A DNA stretch of 64,000 nt from UBA5070 sp035913415 (GTDB taxonomy: Bacteria; Fibrobacterota; Fibrobacteria; UBA5070). The notes under the pieces were generated by a model that was not told where the DNA came from, searched no databases, and was given only the letters and a program-made list of their open reading frames with translations. Positions within the stretch are counted from its first letter, which is position 1; each line of letters begins with the position of its first letter. The DNA is taken from assembly GCA_035913415.1 (NCBI GenBank), contig JAMIIV010000045.1, forward strand, positions 1 through 64,000, given 5' to 3'. Positions 37,209-45,298 of the stretch are shown piece by piece. The translations under genes were made by a program, and so were the position numbers.

Positions 37209-38888
37209 ATGCCAGATTCCGAATCAGGTGGCCCCAGCACCTCGCCCTTTCTTCCGCAGTTCATCTCGACGCTGAAGGAGGGTTACGGCTGGGGTCTGTT
37301 CCGGAGTGATGCGCTTGCCGGAGTCATGGTTGGCATCGTCGCCTTGCCGCTGGCCATCGCCTTCGCCATCGCTTCGGGCGTCACCCCCACCGCGGGGCTG
37401 ATCACCGCGGTGATCGCCGGATTGGTGTTGTCGTGTTTCGGAGGCTCGCGCGTCCAGATCGGCGGCCCCACCAGCGCCTTCGTGGTGCTTCTGTACACCA
37501 TCGTCCAAAAACATGGGATCGACGGGCTCATGGTGGCGACCCTGATGGCCGGCATCATTCTCGTGGCCATGGGGCTGCTGCGCATGGGTGGCCTCGTGAA
37601 GTTCATTCCCTACCCCCTGTCGGTGGGCTTCACCACCGGCGTCGCGGTCCTGATCGCCACCACCCAGCTTCCGGATGTTCTGGGGCTCAGTCTGGCCAAC
37701 AAGGACTCCCATTTCCTGGCACGCGTGAGCGCCTGTTTCCAGGCCCGCCATACCTTCAACCCCTGGGCGGCCGGTGTCGCCTCGGGCACCATCGCCCTGG
37801 CCCTGATCTGGACGCGGCTGGTTCCCAAACTCTCGGGATCACTGGTCGCCATCGTCGCCGCCACCGTGGCCACCGTCTTGTTCGATCTTCCCGTCGAGAC
37901 CATCGGCTCCCGCTTCGGGGCGGTCTCCGCGGGCTTCCCCGCCCCCCACCTGCCACGCCTGTCCATCGACCTGATCATCGCGATGTCCAGCCCCGCCCTG
38001 GCCATCGCCTTCCTGGCATCGCTGGAAACCCTGCTCTCGGCCACGGTCGCCGATGGCATGACCGGACGTCGCCATCGCCCCGACATGGAACTGGTCGCCC
38101 TGGGCGCATCCAACATCCTCTCGCCACTTTTCGGAGGCATCCCCGCCGTGGGTGCCGTCGCCCGCACCGCCACCAACGTGCGCAGCGGCGGCAAGACGCC
38201 CGTGGCGGGCATCGTACACGCCCTGATCCTGCTCTTGATCCTGCTGGTGGCCGGAAAATGGGCGGCATTGATTCCCATGTCGGCCTTGGGCGCGATTCTG
38301 CTTCTGGTGGCCTGGAACATGTCGGAGATGCAGACGTTCAAGACGCTGCTGCGGGCCCCCAAAGGCGATGTCCTGGTGCTGCTGACAGCGTTCCTGCTCA
38401 CCGTGTTCGTCGATCTGACCGTCGCCATCGAGGTCGGATTCGGACTGTCCAGCGCCCTGTTCATGAAGCGCATGGCCGAAGTCAGCGAGGTCCGCTGGAT
38501 CTCCCACGAACTCAACCAGCGCGCCGAGGCCGCTGGAACCAAGGATCGGAAGGTCCCCCCGGGCGTCGAGGTCTTCTCGATCCAGGGCAGCTTCTTCTTC
38601 GGCGCCGCCGACAAATTCCGCACCGCCCTGGAAGGGCACCGACGGGTACCGCGCACCCTGGTGTTGGAAATGCACGACGTTCTGTCCCTCGATGCCACCG
38701 GTCTGAAGGCCATCGAGGAGCTCTCGAAAGGCTGCCGCAGGAAGGGCGGGCGACTCCTGTTGGCGGGAGTCCATGCCCAGCCGATGGCGGCCCTGGTGCA
38801 TTCGGGCTGGCTCGACCGCATCGGAGAAGACAACGTTTTCGACAACCTCGACGACGCCTTGGCCGCTTGCACCCCCGCCCAGGTGTGA
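37209..38888 (+). CDS. SulP family anion transporter with STAS domain
   Basis: This 559-residue inner-membrane protein has 10 to 12 hydrophobic segments starting with DALAGVMVGIVALPLAIAFAIASGVTP, the SulP signature, and GGSRVQIGGPTSAFVVLL. A C-terminal cytoplasmic STAS domain (about 455-555, EVFSIQGSFFFGAADKF ... LEMHDVLSLDATGLKAIEEL) is present. SulP proteins move sulfate, bicarbonate or related anions by proton or sodium coupling; the substrate cannot be fixed here. The start at 37209 follows the terminator. Confidence 0.9.
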   Translation: MPDSESGGPSTSPFLPQFISTLKEGYGWGLFRSDALAGVMVGIVALPLAIAFAIASGVTPTAGLITAVIAGLVLSCFGGSRVQIGGPTSAFVVLLYTIVQKHGIDGLMVATLMAGIILVAMGLLRMGGLVKFIPYPLSVGFTTGVAVLIATTQLPDVLGLSLANKDSHFLARVSACFQARHTFNPWAAGVASGTIALALIWTRLVPKLSGSLVAIVAATVATVLFDLPVETIGSRFGAVSAGFPAPHLPRLSIDLIIAMSSPALAIAFLASLETLLSATVADGMTGRRHRPDMELVALGASNILSPLFGGIPAVGAVARTATNVRSGGKTPVAGIVHALILLLILLVAGKWAALIPMSALGAILLLVAWNMSEMQTFKTLLRAPKGDVLVLLTAFLLTVFVDLTVAIEVGFGLSSALFMKRMAEVSEVRWISHELNQRAEAAGTKDRKVPPGVEVFSIQGSFFFGAADKFRTALEGHRRVPRTLVLEMHDVLSLDATGLKAIEELSKGCRRKGGRLLLAGVHAQPMAALVHSGWLDRIGEDNVFDNLDDALAACTPAQV

Positions 38889-38965
38889 CTCCAACCACAG
38901 CCGCATCGGAATTCCCGGGAAACGACCTATCCGTGTCACCCGCGAAGGGCTAGTTTTCGCTGACC

Positions 38966-39382
38966 ATGACGCCTCGGTCCTCCGTTTCCGCCTCTCTGCT
39001 CGTCGGCCTGTCCCTGCTGGTGGGCTGCTCCTCCTCCGGCCCGGCCAAACTCGGCAACGACGGCGCCGAAAATCTCGACCTCACCGCCCGTCAGGTGGCC
39101 CTCGACTACCGCGAGCGCTGCTTCGAGCCGGTCGCCAAGAAGAAGGTCCCCGACGACCTCTGCCAATTCCAGCTCTTCGAGAGGACGGAACGGCAATGGG
39201 GCCCTGAATTCGGAAATACCGAACTCATCCAGACCGCAAACCGGATCCAGGGTGATATGATCGAGACCGCGATCTCCAAGATCCTGGTGTACGACAAGGC
39301 GTCCCAGCGCTATGTCAGCTCCAACAAGAGCACCCGGTTCGAGATCGTGCAGCAGCTGAAAGACAAATACAAGATCCGCTGA
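38966..39382 (+). CDS. Small lipoprotein, first gene of Fe-S/alarmone operon
   Basis: This 138-residue protein has a signal sequence with lipobox LVGC (Cys about 21) followed by SSSG. The mature part is mostly helical and charged with one Cys pair (ERCFEP, DDLCQF) that might form a disulfide. No family recognised. The stop is 14 bases from the next start, so it should be co-transcribed with the membrane Fe-S domain protein and the alarmone synthetase. Confidence 0.65.
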   Translation: MTPRSSVSASLLVGLSLLVGCSSSGPAKLGNDGAENLDLTARQVALDYRERCFEPVAKKKVPDDLCQFQLFERTERQWGPEFGNTELIQTANRIQGDMIETAISKILVYDKASQRYVSSNKSTRFEIVQQLKDKYKIR

Positions 39383-39396
39383 AGAGGGCATCCATC

Positions 39397-41370
39397 ATGT
39401 CACGCCCCGCATTCCTGACCAACCTGACCCACAGGTTCCTGTGGACCGTCACCCTCCTGGGCACGGTGGCGTTGGGCGTCTACTGGATCGCCCTCCGGGA
39501 GCCCGCAGCCGAGTGGCGTCTTCTGCTGCTGGGCTTGCTCCTGGCCATCGCGTTGGGGCTGTGGCCTGCCGTCGCGGCCGGAACCGGAGCGGTATTGGCC
39601 ATCGCCGCCTGGTTCTTCGTCCCCGCAGGCATGGACCGCCTGCTTGTCGTGGAAGAAATCCTTTGTTTCTCCGCGTTGGGCCTGGGGTGGGGTATCCTTC
39701 TGCGCCAGCAGTTCTGGCCCAAGGTGGTTCTGCCCTCGCACCCGCACCCCACCATTCCCCACGTTCCCCCGGTGCGCCGTCCCCTGGCTCCGTCCTCCGT
39801 TTCGAACTTCGATTCCGACAGCGACCGTGCCTCCAGCACGGATTCTTCCGGAGCATCCGTCAGCGACGGATCCACCTTCGTCCCTCCATCGATCCCTCCC
39901 CCCCCCCCACCGACGGCGTTCGCCCCTTCACCAACACACCTTCCGGCATCCGCCGCCTCGTCGGCACCTCCCCCTCGCCTCTACACGCCCCCTCCGGCAC
40001 CTCCGCCGTCTCTTCCTGCCGCCTACGCGACCCCGGCTCCCAGCCCGATGCCTCCGCCGTCGTCCCAGGAGCCCCTCACGGATGTCTTCGACATGCCCAC
40101 CCTCGGAAAACCCGAGGCAAAAACTCCCGACCGGCCGCACACCCCGCCGCAACGACCGGGCGCATCCCCCTCCCCATTGTCCGACAGCCTGACATTTGGC
40201 ACACCCGCTCCTCCTCCCGCCCCCCCGGAGCCGGTGAAGATGGCGGCCCCCCTGATGACCCAGGAGGTGGATCTGGGCGACTTCCGGGCGTTTGTGGCCT
40301 CCCAGCAGCCAAGCAGCATGCCGGATCTTGTGCCGAGCGAAGAGATCCCCCTGCCGGTGAACCGCATCTCCGGCAAGAGTCCGGAAGCGCGCACCCCGCT
40401 GGCCCCGCCGCCGCCCCCTGGACTCGATCCAGCCAGCGCCGCGGACTCGTCGGTCGGCACCGCCTCCGAAGCGGACGCCCGTCGCACCTCGTTTCAGGCG
40501 CGCCCCGAAACGGTGGCCGGAAAACCCTACGAAGTGCTGCTGGAGTGGTACAACCAGTTCTCGTGGTCGCCCTGGACCCCCGATGAACTCGAAAAACGCT
40601 ACCACCGTTTGGGCCAGAAGGTGAGCTGGGACACTTTGGCCCTGCAAGACCTGGTTCGGGCCTGGAAACACTGGAGTCAAGGACTCCGGCCCTCCGGCCA
40701 GCCGGAGGGGTACATCACCCTTCACGAACTCGAAGGTTTCCTCCGTTGCGAAACCCTGGGGCTGTTGCGCCACCAAGGCGCCCCCGACCACAACGTATTG
40801 TCTCGTGACGAACGCACGGACGCGTGGATGGCGGTCTACCGCGAGACGCGCGGCCGGGCACGTGGCGGTTCACCGCTCTTGCGGCCCATTCCATCCGAGT
40901 TGGTTGCCTTCGACCCCGAACGCCTGCTGGCAGGCCGACCCGACGCTCTGATCGAGATCGCCGGAGAATCGGATGTGATCGCCTTCACCACGCCCTTCGC
41001 TCCCGACGAGCCCATGGCCTGGAACTCCGTGATCGCCATCGCCCAGCACAAGATCGCCGAACGCATGGGGCTTCTGGTCACCACCACCCCCATCGTGATC
41101 TGCCTCCCCATGACCCACTGGGACGACCGCAAACAACCCCGCCTGCACCAGATCGACGACCTCTCGGCGGAAGTGCGGCGCCTCGACGGCGCCCTGGAGC
41201 GTTTCCTCCGCGTGCGCAACGGCACCGTCGCCCCTCGCCCCCAGACCCGCGCCTCCGTGTGCAACGGCTGTCCCTCCCGCCACTTCTGCCCCAGCTACGC
41301 CGGCACCCGCTCCAGGAAGAATCTCGGCGATCCGCCGGCTCTCCTGACCCGGTTCCTGCAGCAGCCCTGA
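39397..41370 (+). CDS. Membrane-anchored protein with Cas4/AddB-like Fe-S domain and degraded nuclease site
   Basis: This is a 657-residue protein. Three to four hydrophobic segments (about 12-105) form an inner-membrane anchor. A Pro/Ser-rich linker (about 110-350) follows. The C-terminal domain (about 370-645) has C451 in the LEGFLRCETLGLLR context, then C622-x2-C625-x5-C631 (CNGCPSRHFC). This is the Cys spacing of the 4Fe-4S PD-(D/E)xK domain of Cas4 and AddB. D516 (AGRPDALIE) is kept, but the D/E-x-K position reads VIAFTT, so nuclease activity is probably lost. It may be an Fe-S sensor or binding module. No close family recognised. Confidence 0.7.
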   Translation: MSRPAFLTNLTHRFLWTVTLLGTVALGVYWIALREPAAEWRLLLLGLLLAIALGLWPAVAAGTGAVLAIAAWFFVPAGMDRLLVVEEILCFSALGLGWGILLRQQFWPKVVLPSHPHPTIPHVPPVRRPLAPSSVSNFDSDSDRASSTDSSGASVSDGSTFVPPSIPPPPPPTAFAPSPTHLPASAASSAPPPRLYTPPPAPPPSLPAAYATPAPSPMPPPSSQEPLTDVFDMPTLGKPEAKTPDRPHTPPQRPGASPSPLSDSLTFGTPAPPPAPPEPVKMAAPLMTQEVDLGDFRAFVASQQPSSMPDLVPSEEIPLPVNRISGKSPEARTPLAPPPPPGLDPASAADSSVGTASEADARRTSFQARPETVAGKPYEVLLEWYNQFSWSPWTPDELEKRYHRLGQKVSWDTLALQDLVRAWKHWSQGLRPSGQPEGYITLHELEGFLRCETLGLLRHQGAPDHNVLSRDERTDAWMAVYRETRGRARGGSPLLRPIPSELVAFDPERLLAGRPDALIEIAGESDVIAFTTPFAPDEPMAWNSVIAIAQHKIAERMGLLVTTTPIVICLPMTHWDDRKQPRLHQIDDLSAEVRRLDGALERFLRVRNGTVAPRPQTRASVCNGCPSRHFCPSYAGTRSRKNLGDPPALLTRFLQQP

Positions 41371-41386
41371 GATCCCCGAACGCCGC

Positions 41387-42670
41387 ATGATCCCTTCCGA
41401 ACCTTCGTCCCTCCCCGATATTCCGCCCCCGCCCGAGCCCGTGCAATGGCTCGATACGGCGGCCATCGAGGCGGTGTACCACTCCTTGGCTCCCCAGTGC
41501 GAGATCGTCCTGGCCGAGATGGGGCGCATCTTGTCGGAATACGTCGAGAAGAACGTCCCCGCCGTCCAGGTGAAGTCGCGTGTCAAACGCCTTCCCAGCC
41601 TGCTGGAGAAGGTCCACCGCAAACACGGAACCCTCGACCTGGCCCAGCCACTGCCGGTGCTGCGTCAGCTCACCGACCTCCTGGCCCTGCGGGCGGTGTG
41701 CCCGTTCCTGGAAGACGTCGACGCCGTGGCCGAAGCCGCCCAGTCGGTCTTCGAAGTCTTCGAGATCGACCAGAAGGGTGAAGGGCGGTCCTTTTCCGAG
41801 TTCGGCTACTCCAGCACCCACATGCTGGTTTCCGTGCCGGAGAACCTGCAGCACGACTTCCCGATCCTCGCCAATTTCCGCGTGGAGATCCAGATCCGGA
41901 CCATCCTGCAGGACGCCTGGGCCGAGGTGGAACACGAGCTGATCTACAAGGTGGGTGCCCACCCTCTGAACACGTTGATTCGCCGCAAGTTGGCCAGCCT
42001 CAACGCGACCCTGGTGTTGTCGGACACGATCTTCCAGGAGATCCGCGACTACCAGAAGACCAACATCTCCGACCTCGCGCGGGCCCGCCAGAACTTCCTG
42101 GAGCAAGCCTCCACCGATCGTGTTCCGGTCCTGGGCCCCTCGTCGCGCGCCCCCACCGCAAGCCGCAGAGTCTCACAGGCCGAGATCGAGAAGTTGCTCA
42201 AGAAGGGGCTCAACGCCCAGATCGCCGGCGAAATGGAAGATGCCGTGCGCATCTACACGGACCTGGCCACTCTTTCCCTGGACAATTTCACCCTGTCGGT
42301 GGTGCTCAACCACCGCGGCATGGCCAACGAAGCCATGAACCGCCACCGCGACGCCGCCACCGATTTTTCGCGCGCCCGCGAAGCCGACCCGCGCAACGCC
42401 CGTGCCCGCATCAACCTCGCGCTGGCCTGGCGCCGCCTGGGCCAGTTGGAAGACGCCGAACGCGAGCTGCGCGAAACCATCGCCCTCAAACCCAACAGCG
42501 CCCACGCCCACTACGGCCTGGCTCTGGTGCTGAACGATCGCCAGGATCTGTCGGGCGCCGCCACGGCCTGCCAGAGGGCGCTCAAGCTGAGCCACTCGTT
42601 CAGCCACGCCCAGCAACTGCTCGACGAGATCCAGGAGCGCTTGGGCCTCGAATCCGGCAACGGGTCCTGA
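41387..42670 (+). CDS. RelA/SpoT-type alarmone synthetase fused to TPR repeats
   Basis: This is a 427-residue protein. Residues about 30-230 are a (p)ppGpp synthetase domain: VKSRVKRLPSLLEK (ATP binding), LTDLLALRAV (metal Asp), FGYSSTHML (G-loop Tyr stacking on GTP/GDP) and VEIQIRTILQDAWAEVEHELIYK (metal Glu). No HD hydrolase, TGS or ACT domain is present, so it is a short synthetase. Residues about 265-420 are four TPR repeats (LNHRGMANEAMNRHRDAATDFSRAREADP...). TPRs suggest control by a partner, perhaps the membrane protein encoded 16 bases upstream. A strong terminator follows. Confidence 0.9.
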   Translation: MIPSEPSSLPDIPPPPEPVQWLDTAAIEAVYHSLAPQCEIVLAEMGRILSEYVEKNVPAVQVKSRVKRLPSLLEKVHRKHGTLDLAQPLPVLRQLTDLLALRAVCPFLEDVDAVAEAAQSVFEVFEIDQKGEGRSFSEFGYSSTHMLVSVPENLQHDFPILANFRVEIQIRTILQDAWAEVEHELIYKVGAHPLNTLIRRKLASLNATLVLSDTIFQEIRDYQKTNISDLARARQNFLEQASTDRVPVLGPSSRAPTASRRVSQAEIEKLLKKGLNAQIAGEMEDAVRIYTDLATLSLDNFTLSVVLNHRGMANEAMNRHRDAATDFSRAREADPRNARARINLALAWRRLGQLEDAERELRETIALKPNSAHAHYGLALVLNDRQDLSGAATACQRALKLSHSFSHAQQLLDEIQERLGLESGNGS

Positions 42671-42673
42671 GGC

Positions 42674-42705
42674 GGCCTCCCGCTTTAGGGGCGGGAGGCC
42701 TTTTT
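42674..42705 (+). terminator. Rho-independent terminator after the alarmone synthetase gene
   Basis: GGCCTCCCGC, loop TTTAGGG, GCGGGAGGCC is a perfect 10-bp stem followed by TTTTT. It ends the operon 38966-42670. The stop codon of the convergent small gene (42685) lies in the loop. Confidence 0.92.
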
Positions 42706-43014
42706 GCGTTCCCAGGTGAGGATGGGATCGCATTTGCCGGGGAATTTGGCCGTGACGGGGTCGGTGCAGCCGGTGGCGCCGCCGGCCTTGGGGCAGTCGG
42801 AGCAGACGGCATCGAACCATTCCTGGCTGATGCCGTGGGGTGGTTTGTCGGTGGCGGCGGGGCCGGCACCGACCTGGTCGAGCTTCTTGAGGATGTCCTT
42901 GATCACGGGGACCAAGGCTTGCATCTCTCCCGGCCCGTACTGCTGCCCGATCATCTGGGCGTACAGTTGGAGGGCGCGGGACACGAGTTCCTTTTCGTCG
43001 GGCAGTAGGCTCAT
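42685..43014 (-). CDS. Small Cys-containing protein of unknown function
   Basis: This 109-residue protein starts at ATG 43014. The N-terminal half is helical (DEKELVSRALQLYAQMIG); the C-terminal half has four Cys (VCSDCPKAGGATGCTDP...GKCDPILTWERKK), which could bind zinc or an Fe-S cluster. No export signal. It is divergent from creB with only 26 bases between the two starts, so their promoters must overlap. No family recognised. Confidence 0.55.
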   Translation of the reverse strand: MSLLPDEKELVSRALQLYAQMIGQQYGPGEMQALVPVIKDILKKLDQVGAGPAATDKPPHGISQEWFDAVCSDCPKAGGATGCTDPVTAKFPGKCDPILTWERKKASRP

Positions 43015-43040
43015 GGTCGGTCAAGGTACTTTTTCCCGCC

Positions 43041-43757
43041 ATGGGAGACTCCCCGCGCATCCTTCTGATCGAAGACGAGCAATCCATCGCCGACGCGGTG
43101 GTCTGGACCCTGGGCAAGGAGGGGTTCGAAGTCGTGTGGGCCGCGACCATCGCCGAGGGGCTCGCCCGGCTGGGCGAAGCCATCCGCCTGGTACTGCTGG
43201 ACGTGGGCCTTCCCGACGGTTCCGGCTTCGACGCCTGCCGCGCCATCCGCTCCCGCACGGACATCCCCGTGGTGTTCCTGTCCGCCCGCGGCGACGAATT
43301 CGACCGCGTGCTGGGCCTGGAGATCGGTGGCGACGACTACCTGGTGAAACCCTTCAGCCCGCGCGAATTGGCCGCCCGCGTACGCGCCCGGCTGCGCACG
43401 CACCACACTTCGGCCGCCGCGTCCCGACCGCCTTCGGGGGACGAGACCCCGAGCCCGATCGATGGGACGGAATTCGTCCGAGACGCCGCCGCCCGGCGCT
43501 TCCGTTTCCGCGGCCGGGATCTGTCGCTGACCGCCGCGGAGACCCGCATCCTGGAATGCCTGCTGGCCCACCCTGGCCGCGTGGTGTCGCGCCAGGAACT
43601 CGTCGACCGCGCCTTGGGCGAGGACTCTCCCAGCCTGGAGCGCACGATCGACGCCCATGTCAAGAGTCTCCGGGGCAAGCTCCGCGAGGCCGCCCCCGAC
43701 GCCGACCCCATCGAGACGCGCCGCGGCTTCGGCTACGCGGCCCGGAAGACCGCTTGA
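43041..43757 (+). CDS. creB: Response regulator CreB
   Basis: This is a 238-residue OmpR-type regulator. The receiver has IEDEQ acidic residues, phospho-acceptor D54 (LLDVGLPDG) and K103 (LVKPFSPREL). The C-terminal winged helix shows LTAAETRILECLLAHPGRVVSR and THVKSLRGKL-like recognition (IDAHVKSLRGKLRE). In enterobacteria CreB is activated by CreC and binds the TTCAC-N6-TTCAC box. The box found at 45222 supports the assignment. It overlaps creC (TTGA). Confidence 0.9.
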   Translation: MGDSPRILLIEDEQSIADAVVWTLGKEGFEVVWAATIAEGLARLGEAIRLVLLDVGLPDGSGFDACRAIRSRTDIPVVFLSARGDEFDRVLGLEIGGDDYLVKPFSPRELAARVRARLRTHHTSAAASRPPSGDETPSPIDGTEFVRDAAARRFRFRGRDLSLTAAETRILECLLAHPGRVVSRQELVDRALGEDSPSLERTIDAHVKSLRGKLREAAPDADPIETRRGFGYAARKTA

Positions 43758-45175
43758 GACTGCGCATCCGGGTGTTCCTGGCGATCTTCGTGCTCTCCGT
43801 GACGGGGGGAACCTTCTTCCTGCGCTGGATCCTCGACGATCTGCGCACCCGCTATCTCGAGGCCGTCGAGGAGAACCTGGTGGACACGGCCAACCTGCTG
43901 GCGAGCCTTCTGGAAGCCACCGCCGCATCTCCTGCCCGGCTGGTCGCGCCGTCGGTGGGATCGGGACTGCAGGCCGTGCGCGATCGCCGCTTCCAGGCCC
44001 GCATCTACGATCTGACCAAGACCGGCGTGGACCTGCGCGTGTACGTGACGGATTCCGTCGGAATCGTCGTGTTCGATTCGCGCCCCGGCGGCGGCGACGT
44101 GGGCCGGGACTATTCCGGGTGGCGGGACGTGCGACTCTCCCTGGAAGGAGCCTACGGGGCGCGCACCACCCGCAAGGATCCCGACGTCGAGACCAGCTCG
44201 ACGCTCCACGTGTCCGCCCCCGTGCGACTGGATGGCCGGATCGTGGGGGTCGTGGCGGTGGCCAAGCCTTCGCAGTCGATCAACCTGTTCCTGGACATGG
44301 CACGCCCCAAGATCGTGCTGGCGGCCCTGCTGGCGGCCGTCGGCGTGGTGCTGGCCGGCTGGCTCACTTCGTTGTGGTTGTCCACCCCCATCCAGAGGCT
44401 CCTGTCCCACGCCCGCGCGGTGCGCGACGGCGCCTCGCCTCCCCTGCCCGACCTGGGCGGAAGCGAAGTGCGCGAACTGGGGCTGGCCTTCGAGGAGATG
44501 CGCCGCGCCGTGGAAGGGCGCCACTACGTCGAGCAGTACGTGCACGCCATGACCCACGAGCTCAAGAGCCCGCTCACCGCCATCCAGGCCGCATCGGAGA
44601 TCCTGTCCGAAGACCCGCCCGCGGAGGTGCGCCAGCGTTTCGTGCGCAACATCGGGACGGAATCCGTCCGCATGCGCGAGACCGTCGACCGGCTTCTCGA
44701 ACTGTCGTCCCTGGAAGGCCGCGCCAGGCTCTCGAGCCTGGCGCAGGTCGACCTGGGATCGGTGGTGCGCATCCTGGTCGAGGCCCTGTCCGGCATCGCC
44801 GAGGCCCGCGGCGTCTCCCTGCTCATGGACGGCGAGGCCTCCTGCCGCGGCGAGGAGTTCCTCCTGGAGCGCGCCCTGCGCAATCTGCTGGCCAACGCCC
44901 TGGACTTCGCACCGGAGGGAAGCGAGATTCGCGTGGACTTGCGCACGGAAAATGGCCACGCGGTGGTGGAGGTCTCCGATCGCGGCCCCGGTGTTCCCGA
45001 CTACGCGCGGACCAAGGTGTTCGAACGCTTCTACTCGCTGCCTCGCCCCGGCGGAGGCCGGAAAAGTTCGGGACTGGGGCTTCCGTTCGTGCGCGAGGTC
45101 GCGCGCCTGCACGGCGGCTTTGCGGAATTGCGGGACCGCGAGGGCGGAGGGACCATCGCGCGCCTGGTGATCTAG
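43754..45175 (+). CDS. creC: Sensor histidine kinase CreC
   Basis: This 473-residue inner-membrane kinase starts with TTG overlapping the creB stop, giving a transmembrane helix at 7-25 and a second at about 186-210. The periplasmic region between them (about 26-185) is CreC-like (DLTKTGVDLRVYVTDSVGIVVFDS). A HAMP linker follows, then H268 (MTHELKSPLTAI) and ATPase boxes NALDFAP, DRGPGVP, GLGLPFV. It senses metabolic state or cell-wall stress in other bacteria. Confidence 0.92.
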   Translation: MRLRIRVFLAIFVLSVTGGTFFLRWILDDLRTRYLEAVEENLVDTANLLASLLEATAASPARLVAPSVGSGLQAVRDRRFQARIYDLTKTGVDLRVYVTDSVGIVVFDSRPGGGDVGRDYSGWRDVRLSLEGAYGARTTRKDPDVETSSTLHVSAPVRLDGRIVGVVAVAKPSQSINLFLDMARPKIVLAALLAAVGVVLAGWLTSLWLSTPIQRLLSHARAVRDGASPPLPDLGGSEVRELGLAFEEMRRAVEGRHYVEQYVHAMTHELKSPLTAIQAASEILSEDPPAEVRQRFVRNIGTESVRMRETVDRLLELSSLEGRARLSSLAQVDLGSVVRILVEALSGIAEARGVSLLMDGEASCRGEEFLLERALRNLLANALDFAPEGSEIRVDLRTENGHAVVEVSDRGPGVPDYARTKVFERFYSLPRPGGGRKSSGLGLPFVREVARLHGGFAELRDREGGGTIARLVI

Positions 45176-45221
45176 GGCACGCGGCGTCTTCGCTTCGTCT
45201 TCCCACCCGCTCCACGCTCCC

Positions 45222-45237
45222 TTCACGGAATCTTCAC
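45222..45237 (+). promoter_or_regulatory. CreB binding box (cre tag) upstream of creD
   Basis: TTCAC-GGAATC-TTCAC matches the published enterobacterial CreB recognition pattern TTCAC-N6-TTCAC exactly. It lies in the creC-creD gap, 61 bases before the creD ATG, where CreB would activate creD. Confidence 0.8.
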
Positions 45238-45298
45238 GAAGCCGCGCGATCCTTTGTCTGTGCCGGGGCGTCCCGGTCCGCACACGGAGAATCCGCCC

